NCBI GenBank assembly: GCA_028291055.1
Contig: JAQGIP010000135.1
Location: forward strand, 1 to 36,331
Length of the DNA: 36,331 bases
Reading direction: 5' to 3'
Source: Caulobacter sp.
Lineage (GTDB): Bacteria > Pseudomonadota > Alphaproteobacteria > Caulobacterales > Caulobacteraceae
Shown: positions 30,698-36,331 of the stretch, piece by piece
Layout of the letters: every line of letters begins with the position of its first letter
How positions within the stretch are numbered: the first letter of the stretch is position 1
The notes under the pieces: generated by a model
What the model was told of the DNA's origin: nothing
The model's database searches: none
The model's input: only the letters and a program-made list of their open reading frames with translations
Made by a program: the position numbers and the translations under genes

Positions 30698-32971
30698 TTA
30701 CGGCAGCCAGCCGGGCTTGGGCTTGGAGGCGTTGGACTTCTTCTTGAAGCCGGGCTTGCCGCTCGCCTTGACGCCGCCGGGACCCGAAGGCCCCTTGTCG
30801 CCGCCCGGGCCCTTGTAGGAGGCGGGCTTGTCGAAGGCCTTCTTGTAGGGCGGGCGAGCCTCGGCCGACGGCGCGCCTTCGGCCCGCGCGTACGGGGCCT
30901 TACCGCCCGCATCGTTGCTGTAGGGCTTCTTCTCATACGGCTTCTTGTAGGGCGCGGCGTCGCCCCATTCAGCCTTCACGTAGGGAGCCTTCGGACCGGC
31001 GTCCCTATCGTAGGGCTTCTTCTCATAAGGCTTCTTGTAGGGCGCGCGCGCTTCGCTCGACGGCGCGGCGTCCGTGCGCTCGGCCCGGACGTAGGGCGAC
31101 TTGGCGCCGGCGTCCCCATCGTAGGACTTCTTCTCATAGGGCTTCTTGTAGGCCGGGCGGTCTTCGCCGGCCTTCGCGGGATCATACGCCGGCTTGGCGT
31201 AGGCCGGCTTGGGCCGGTCGGCGTAGGCCGGGCGCTCGCCTTGGGGACCCTCCGCGTAGGCGGGACGATCACCCTGCGGCCGGGGGCCGCGCGGCCCCTC
31301 GGTGCGGGCCGGCGGGGCGCCGGCGGGGGTGACCCGCATCTTGTCGTCGGGCGAGGCGGCCACGGCGGCGAAGAAGCGCTCCTGGGCCTCCTTGGTGATC
31401 TCGAACTTCGTCTCGTTGTCGAAGATGCGGATCTGGCCGATGTCCTTCTTGGTCACATGGCCCAGGCGGCAGATGGCGGGGATCAGCCACTTGGGGTCGG
31501 CGTTGGCGTTGCGCCCGACGTTCATGCGGAACCACACCGAATCCGACGGGGCGGAATAGTCGATGCGCGGCGGACGCGGCTCGCGCGGGCCGTCGCGCTC
31601 GGCCGTGCGGGGCGCGCCGCGTTCACGGCCCAGGGGCGAGGCGCTGCGCCCGCCGCTGGCGCCCACGTCGAACAGCTCTTCCGGGGCCGGGAGGCGCGAG
31701 CGGTGGAAGCGGATCAGCGCCATGGCGATGTCTTCCGCCGAACGGCTTTCCAGCAGGGCCTTGGCCAGGGGCAGGTCGTCCTCGCTGGCCGCCTCGGTGA
31801 GAATCGGATCGTTCAGCAGGCGCTGCTGGTCGCCGGCGCGGATCTCCACCGCGCTGGGCGGGCCGCTCCAGCTGGCCTCGACGCGGGCGCCGAGCAGCAG
31901 CTGCTCGGCCTTGCGGCGGCGCGAATAGGGCACGAGCAGGACGGAGATGCCCTTGCGCCCGGCCCGGCCGGTGCGGCCCGAGCGGTGCAGCAGGCCGGCG
32001 GTGTTGACCGGCAGTTCGGCATGGACGACCAGGCCCAGGTCGGGCAGGTCGAGGCCGCGCGCGGCGACGTCGGTGGCCACGCAGACGCGGGCGTGGCCGT
32101 CACGCAGGGCCTGCAGCGCGTCGGTGCGTTCCTTCTGAGTCAACTCGCCGGACAGGGCGACAACGGCGAAGCCGCGCTCGCGCAGGGCGGCGTTGAGGTG
32201 GCGCACGGACTCGCGCGTGGAACAGAACACCAGGGCGCGGCCGGCCTCGAAGAAGCGCAGCACGTTGACGACGGCGTTCTCGACCTCGTGCGGAGCGACG
32301 CTGATCGCTCGGTATTCGATGTCGCCGTGCGGCTCGTTCTTGTTGACGGTGTCGATGCGGACCGCGCCGTTCTGGTAGCTCTTGGCGAGGTTGGCGATCT
32401 CCTTGGCGATGGTCGCCGAGAAGAGCAGCGTGCGGCGCTCGGGCGGCGTCACGTCGAGGATGGCTTCCAGGTCCTCCTTGAAGCCGAGGTCGAGCATCTC
32501 GTCGGCCTCGTCCAGCACCACCACCTTGAGCGCCGAGAGGTCGAGGTTGCCGCGGTCCACGTGGTCGCGCAGGCGCCCGGGGGTGCCCACCACGATGTGG
32601 GCGCCGGCGCTGAGCGAGCGGCGCTCGCGCTGGGCGTCCATGCCGCCGACGCAGGTGATGATGCGCGCGCCGGTCTCGGCATAGAGCCACTCAAGCTCGC
32701 GGCTGACCTGCATGGCCAGTTCGCGGGTCGGCGCGATGATCAGCGCCAGGGGAGCGGCGGCCCAGGCGAACTTCTCGTCGCCGGCCAGCAGGGTGCCGGC
32801 GAAGGCCAGCCCATAGGCCACCGTCTTGCCCGACCCGGTCTGGGCCGAGACCAGCAGGTCGCGATCCTCGGTGAATCCCTCCAGCACGGCGGCCTGGACG
32901 GGGGTGGGCTCGAGATAGCCCTGCTTGGCGAGAGCGCGTTCGAGGGCGGGATTGACGGGCGGGAAGGGCAT
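30698..32971 (-). CDS. DEAD-box RNA helicase with DbpA-type RNA-binding domain and Y/K/P repeat tail
   Basis: 757 residues. Helicase motifs in order: Q-motif (EPTPVQAAVLEG), I AQTGSGKT, Ia APTRELA, Ib TPGRL, II DEAD, III SAT, IV ALVFCSTRE, V VAARGLDLPD, VI HRSGRTGRAG. After a linker, WFRMNVGRNANADPKWLIPA and GHVTKKDIGQIRIFDNETKF form a DbpA/CsdA-type RNA-binding domain (about 475-550). The remaining 200 residues are disordered and basic, rich in Tyr, Lys, Pro and Ala, with repeated APYKKPYEKKPY units. It probably remodels structured RNA in ribosome assembly or cold adaptation. It converges on the XRE gene (17 bp between stops). Confidence 0.95.
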   Translation of the reverse strand: MPFPPVNPALERALAKQGYLEPTPVQAAVLEGFTEDRDLLVSAQTGSGKTVAYGLAFAGTLLAGDEKFAWAAAPLALIIAPTRELAMQVSRELEWLYAETGARIITCVGGMDAQRERRSLSAGAHIVVGTPGRLRDHVDRGNLDLSALKVVVLDEADEMLDLGFKEDLEAILDVTPPERRTLLFSATIAKEIANLAKSYQNGAVRIDTVNKNEPHGDIEYRAISVAPHEVENAVVNVLRFFEAGRALVFCSTRESVRHLNAALRERGFAVVALSGELTQKERTDALQALRDGHARVCVATDVAARGLDLPDLGLVVHAELPVNTAGLLHRSGRTGRAGRKGISVLLVPYSRRRKAEQLLLGARVEASWSGPPSAVEIRAGDQQRLLNDPILTEAASEDDLPLAKALLESRSAEDIAMALIRFHRSRLPAPEELFDVGASGGRSASPLGRERGAPRTAERDGPREPRPPRIDYSAPSDSVWFRMNVGRNANADPKWLIPAICRLGHVTKKDIGQIRIFDNETKFEITKEAQERFFAAVAASPDDKMRVTPAGAPPARTEGPRGPRPQGDRPAYAEGPQGERPAYADRPKPAYAKPAYDPAKAGEDRPAYKKPYEKKSYDGDAGAKSPYVRAERTDAAPSSEARAPYKKPYEKKPYDRDAGPKAPYVKAEWGDAAPYKKPYEKKPYSNDAGGKAPYARAEGAPSAEARPPYKKAFDKPASYKGPGGDKGPSGPGGVKASGKPGFKKKSNASKPKPGWLP
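30921..31151 (-). repeat. Repeats encoding the KKPYEKK(P/S)Y units of the helicase tail
   Basis: Three closely similar 30-bp segments at 30921-30950, 31011-31040 and 31122-31151 (spacings of 90 and 111 bp), each encoding PYKKPYEKKPY-like text. They form repeat units of 30 and 37 residues that also contain a D-A-G-x-K-[AS]-P-Y-[VA] part. Copy number and spacing differ, which points to recent in-frame expansion. Confidence 0.85.
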
Positions 32972-33127
32972 GGCGTTCTGACGTCTTCGGAAAAGTGCGA
33001 GCGCGCGCCCCGACGGGTGTCGATGGCGCGATGGTCTGGCGTGCGAAAAGGGATTGGGCGCGCCGTCTACATCAAAAGCGAACGCTTGGCGAGCTTTGCC
33101 GCTCCCAAGGTGCGGGGCGCCGGCGGC

Positions 33128-33517
33128 TTAAGCGCGGGTGCGGGCTAGGTAGAGGGCAAACAGCAGCCCGAACACCAGGTCGCTGGTCGCCAGGCCGGCG
33201 AACGCCCAGTTGGCCTCGCCCATCAGCACCGCGGCGACGATCAGCGCCACAACGGTCAGTTTTCCAAGCATCCCCTGGATGGCGAAGAGGCGGTAGCGCA
33301 CGGGATCGGAGGCCACGATCCAGTAGCCCCACCCGAACCAGGCGATGCAGGCGGCCAGGATGCGGATGTAGACGCCGGGCCCCGGCGCGGGCTGCAGGTG
33401 GAGCAGGGCCGCCATCTGGGGCGCGGCGAAGAAGAAGGCGAGCGCGACCAGGCCGTTGAAGAGGGCGGCGGCGCGAAACAGCAGGCCGACTTGCGCAAAG
33501 CGGGGATCGGGCGTCAT
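33128..33517 (-). CDS. Small four-helix membrane protein of unknown function
   Basis: 129 residues. Four predicted membrane helices: AALFNGLVALAFFFAAPQMA, IRILAACIAWFGWGYWIVAS, LGKLTVVALIVAAVLMG and FAGLATSDLVFGLLFALYLA, with a short basic end (RTRA). The spacing recalls small DoxX-like or DUF-type membrane proteins, but I make no assignment. ATG 33517 lacks a strong ribosome site. It lies between the helicase and TonB-receptor genes on the same strand; the receptor terminator at 33634-33665 suggests it is transcribed separately. Gaps on either side (32972-33127 and 33518-33714) hold no other gene that I can support. Confidence 0.75.
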   Translation of the reverse strand: MTPDPRFAQVGLLFRAAALFNGLVALAFFFAAPQMAALLHLQPAPGPGVYIRILAACIAWFGWGYWIVASDPVRYRLFAIQGMLGKLTVVALIVAAVLMGEANWAFAGLATSDLVFGLLFALYLARTRA

Positions 33518-33633
33518 GGGGCCAATCTGCCATGCCTGACGCGAGGGTCGTCCACCCGTTTTTTGCGGGGCGGGACCAAGATGGCGCCGGTCGGAACCAG
33601 GCGCGGTTGGGGGCGATATCCGCCGAAAAGAGT

Positions 33634-33665
33634 CTGCAGACCCCCCGAGGTCGAGGGGTCTGCAG
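33634..33665 (-). terminator. Intrinsic terminator of the TonB-dependent receptor gene
   Basis: CTGCAGACCCC (33634-33644) pairs perfectly over 11 bp with GGGGTCTGCAG (33655-33665), with a 10-nt loop. On the minus strand the stem is followed by ACTCTTTTCGG, a short T-rich run. It lies 49 bp after the receptor stop codon. Confidence 0.85.
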
Positions 33666-33714
33666 CAGGAGGTCGGGCGGCGCTAGGTTCCCCCAGCGCC
33701 ACGCGAGGAAGGTG

Positions 33715-36331
33715 TTACCACTTCTTGGAGATGGCGATGCCGTAGGTGCGCGGCTCCGTGAAGAAGGCGTTGCGGAACAGGCCCGAGCTATCGTCGGCCA
33801 GCGAGGTGTCGGTGATCGCCGTCTCGTCGGTGGCGTTCTTCACGAAGGCTTCGATAGCGAAGCCGCTGTCGTTGTTGACCGTGAAGGTGACGTTGACGTT
33901 GTCCCAGCTGTCCAGGCGGTCGGCCACGCTGTTGTAGATGCGCGAGAAGCTCTCCGTCTGCTTGTAGTAGTCGCCGCGCAGGGTGGCCGACCAGCCGCCG
34001 CCGAAGTCGGCGGTGTACTGGGCCCCGAAGGTGAAGGTCCAGTGCGGGGCGTTGGGCAGTTCCTTGCCGGCCAGGTTGACCGCGACGCCATCGGAGACCA
34101 GGCCACCGAAGACGTTGGTGCCAATCGCGATGGCCCCACCTGGCATGACCGTACCGGCGCCAGCCGTGGAGCCGCCGTCGATCGGAGCGATGGAGCAGGC
34201 CTTCGTCAGGGCGAAGGGGTTGCCCAGGAAGTTGGCGCCTCCGAGGGCGGCGGCGGCGCCGGCGGTGGTCAGCACGCAGTTGGAGGCGGTGGACGACTTC
34301 ACCACCGTCAGCAGGGCATTGCTCTGCGTGCGGTTGAAGGTGTCGATCGACGAACCCTTGGAGATCTCGGTGTCCAGGTAGCCAACGCTGGTGTTGAGGC
34401 GCAGGCCGTGGACCGGCGACCAGACGCTCTCGAACTCGGCGCCCTTGATCTTGGCGTCGATGTTCTCGTTGGTCGAGGCGCGGTTGACGATCTTGGAGAC
34501 CTGGTAGCCTTTGTAATCGTAGTAGAACCCGGTCAGGTTCACGACCAGGGTGCCGTCGAGCAGGGTGTTCTTCGTGCCGATTTCGAAGGCGTTGACGAAC
34601 TCCGGCGCGAAGGTCGGGTTGCCGCAGATCACGCCGGGCGCCACCGTGCAGGGGCTGTTCAGGCCGCCGGCCTTATAGCCCTTGGAGATGAAGGCGTAGA
34701 CCAGCGTCTGGTTGGTGAAGCCCAGCTCCGGCTTCCAGTCGAAGCCGAAGCGGCCGGTGGTTTCCTTGAAGCGCACGCCCTGGAACACGGCCGGGGCGAC
34801 GCCCGCCCCGTTCAGGCCCAGAACCACGGTGTGGTTCTCCACGACCTTGTCGTCGTCCGTATAGCGAAGACCCAGGGTCCATTTGAAGTTCTCGGCCATC
34901 TTATAATAGACCTCGCCGAAGGCGGCGCGGCTCTTCAGATGGTAGGGCGAGTAGGAGTCGTAGTAGTTGCGGCCCGAACGGTTGGGCGTCTTGTTGGGAT
35001 CGATGGCGACGCTGGTCAGGCCGATGGCGTTCTCGACCTGGTAGAAGCCGGTGCCCGTGTTGAACATCACGTAGTAGTCGCCGGTCGCCCTGTAATCGAG
35101 GAAGATGCCGCCGACGTTGAAGTTGACCGGACCATCGAAGTTCGACTGCAGGCGGATTTCCTGGGTGAACTGCTTGGTATAGCCCGACGAGATGTCGGAG
35201 GTGGTGAAGCGGTTCGAAGACCCGTTCTGGGGATCGTTGATGAAGCCGCCCGGGAACACCGCCGCATAGATGCCCGCATAGCCGGGGACGGCCGCCAGGG
35301 CGTTCACGGGGTTGGGCACGACGTTGAAGTTCGAGCTGGGCGTATAGCGGTTATAGTCCTGGCGGGTGAACAGGTCGCTCTTCGACCAGGAGGTCAGGGC
35401 CGTCAGCTTCAGGCTGTCGTTCAGGTCCCAGTCGATGTTGAACTCGAAGATGTCCGTGTTCGCACGATAGATGGGGTCGAAGGACGACTCGATGTTGCGG
35501 ACGTTGGGGTCCTGCATCTTGCCGGCATAGGCGTCGCCGGTCTGGAAGCCGCCCAGCATGCCGAACAGGCCGCCCAGGGTGCCTTGGCTTTGAACGGTGC
35601 CCAGCGCGCCCGGCGAATCGAGTGCGGTGGCCGAACAGCCCTGGGTGAAGAAGCCGCGCTCCACGACGCCGGCGGGACCGGCCGCGTAGGCGACACCGCC
35701 CACGGTGCTCGGGCCCAGGTCCTTGGTGCAGTACTGCTTGCCGATCCGCGAGCGGTTATCGCTCTCGTGGAACTTGTCGTACATGAAGAAGGCTTTGAAG
35801 TTGTCGCTGGGCTGGAAGCCCACCGTCACCCGGAAGCCGTACAGGTTGCGGTCGTCGGCATCGTTGCCGGTGACGGTGTTGATGCCGAAGCCGTCACGCT
35901 TCAGGCTGGTGCCGGCCACGCGCAGCGAGAAGACGTCGCCCAGGGGCAGGTTGACCATCGCGCGGAACTTGCGCGCGCCGTAGTTGCCCGCTTCCAGGCG
36001 GACCATGGCTTCGAAATCATGGGTCGGCTTGGCGGTGATGATGTTGACCACGCCGCCGGTGGCGTTACGGCCGTACAGCGTGCCCTGGGGACCGCGCAGC
36101 ACTTCGACGCGTTCCACGTCGTAGAACTCGGTTTCGAACAGGTTGTTGGCGGTCAGCGGGGCGTTGTTCAGGTGGATGCCGGTGCCGGCGTCGCCCGAGG
36201 TGGCCACCAGCTTGGAGCCGACGCCGCGGATCTGGAAGTTGTAGCCGGTGAAGTTGCCCTTGGAGAAGTTCACGTTCGGGATGGCCAGAACCAGGTTCGG
36301 GCCGCCGTCGATCTTCTGCTTTTCAAGGCTG
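33715..36331 (-). CDS. TonB-dependent outer-membrane receptor (N-terminus beyond window)
   Basis: The frame is open to the window edge, giving about 871 residues with the signal peptide and TonB box missing. The plug domain is visible: IPNVNFSKGNFTGYNFQIRG, then VERVEVLRGPQGTLYGRNAT and GGVVNIITAKPT. The barrel follows, with FGFDWKPELGFTNQTLVYAF, SKGYKAGGLNSP, PEFVNAFEIGTKNTLLDGTL and LNTSVGYLDTEIS, ending TYGIAISKKW with a C-terminal aromatic as needed for barrel assembly. The layout matches the Caulobacter/sphingomonad expansion of receptors that import siderophores, sugars or other large nutrients. The substrate is not deducible here. A strong terminator follows (33634-33665). The true start is outside; a GTG at 36273 in the plug is not a start. 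Confidence 0.95.
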   Translation of the reverse strand, partial: SLEKQKIDGGPNLVLAIPNVNFSKGNFTGYNFQIRGVGSKLVATSGDAGTGIHLNNAPLTANNLFETEFYDVERVEVLRGPQGTLYGRNATGGVVNIITAKPTHDFEAMVRLEAGNYGARKFRAMVNLPLGDVFSLRVAGTSLKRDGFGINTVTGNDADDRNLYGFRVTVGFQPSDNFKAFFMYDKFHESDNRSRIGKQYCTKDLGPSTVGGVAYAAGPAGVVERGFFTQGCSATALDSPGALGTVQSQGTLGGLFGMLGGFQTGDAYAGKMQDPNVRNIESSFDPIYRANTDIFEFNIDWDLNDSLKLTALTSWSKSDLFTRQDYNRYTPSSNFNVVPNPVNALAAVPGYAGIYAAVFPGGFINDPQNGSSNRFTTSDISSGYTKQFTQEIRLQSNFDGPVNFNVGGIFLDYRATGDYYVMFNTGTGFYQVENAIGLTSVAIDPNKTPNRSGRNYYDSYSPYHLKSRAAFGEVYYKMAENFKWTLGLRYTDDDKVVENHTVVLGLNGAGVAPAVFQGVRFKETTGRFGFDWKPELGFTNQTLVYAFISKGYKAGGLNSPCTVAPGVICGNPTFAPEFVNAFEIGTKNTLLDGTLVVNLTGFYYDYKGYQVSKIVNRASTNENIDAKIKGAEFESVWSPVHGLRLNTSVGYLDTEISKGSSIDTFNRTQSNALLTVVKSSTASNCVLTTAGAAAALGGANFLGNPFALTKACSIAPIDGGSTAGAGTVMPGGAIAIGTNVFGGLVSDGVAVNLAGKELPNAPHWTFTFGAQYTADFGGGWSATLRGDYYKQTESFSRIYNSVADRLDSWDNVNVTFTVNNDSGFAIEAFVKNATDETAITDTSLADDSSGLFRNAFFTEPRTYGIAISKKW

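Noticed and set aside
33654..33714. Possible small gene between the receptor gene and its terminator
   Set aside because: Only 3' untranslated sequence of the receptor transcript; no start codon with a ribosome site.

Overview
The window is a GC-rich (roughly two-thirds G+C by eye), densely packed stretch of alphaproteobacterial chromosome. Gene content (a che operon with a multi-PAS hybrid kinase, a large TonB-dependent receptor, a P450/thiolase-like/phosphotransferase/alcohol dehydrogenase neighbourhood, a small XRE regulator) fits Caulobacterales (Caulobacter, Phenylobacterium or a relative). That assignment is inference, not proof. I saw no tRNA, rRNA, CRISPR array, insertion sequence or prophage.

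Layout. (1) 2-2798, plus: the 3' end of a chemoreceptor gene, then cheW, cheR and cheB, joined by start/stop overlaps. (2) 2841-6547, minus: a hybrid histidine kinase followed by a soluble helical protein. The latter has two divergent chemoreceptor-tip-like segments and, between them, a CheZ-like D-x-x-x-Q motif. (3) 6764-16579: a metabolic block with a PepSY-type His-rich membrane protein, a thiolase-like protein, a C69/secernin-type hydrolase, a cytochrome P450 overlapping a hotdog thioesterase, an NRAMP-related transporter with altered metal-site motifs, then VOC protein, APH-type phosphotransferase, zinc alcohol dehydrogenase and a small exported protein in one operon. (4) 16576-22586, minus: a tightly overlapping glycosylation operon, read as SPINDLY/OGT-type glycosyltransferase, FkbM methyltransferase fused to a second methyltransferase-like domain, TPR protein with a GT-A-like DxD domain, and UDP-glucuronate decarboxylase (UDP-xylose synthase). 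(5) 22785-27974, minus, directly upstream of that operon: one 1729-residue protein made almost entirely of about 215 octapeptides of the form x-L-[STDN]-x-T-Q-[VIL]-x, arranged in super-repeats of seven (sometimes ten) octads. (6) 27975-30680: a structured non-coding stretch with dyads and five phased 10-bp repeats, a LuxR-type HTH frame with an unusual open extension, three small unknown genes with hairpins near two of their starts, and an XRE regulator. (7) 30698-36331, minus: a DEAD-box helicase with a DbpA-type RNA-binding domain and a Tyr/Lys/Pro repeat tail, a small membrane protein, and a TonB-dependent receptor running off the window, with a strong terminator.

The strongest candidate for an undescribed system is regions 4 and 5 together. 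A Ser/Thr-saturated solenoid-like protein sits beside an OGT-type enzyme, a second putative glycosyltransferase, methyltransferase domains and a nucleotide-sugar synthase. I propose that the repeat protein is the substrate of this O-glycosylation module. The sequence shows only adjacency, shared strand and Ser/Thr richness; the enzyme-substrate link is inference.
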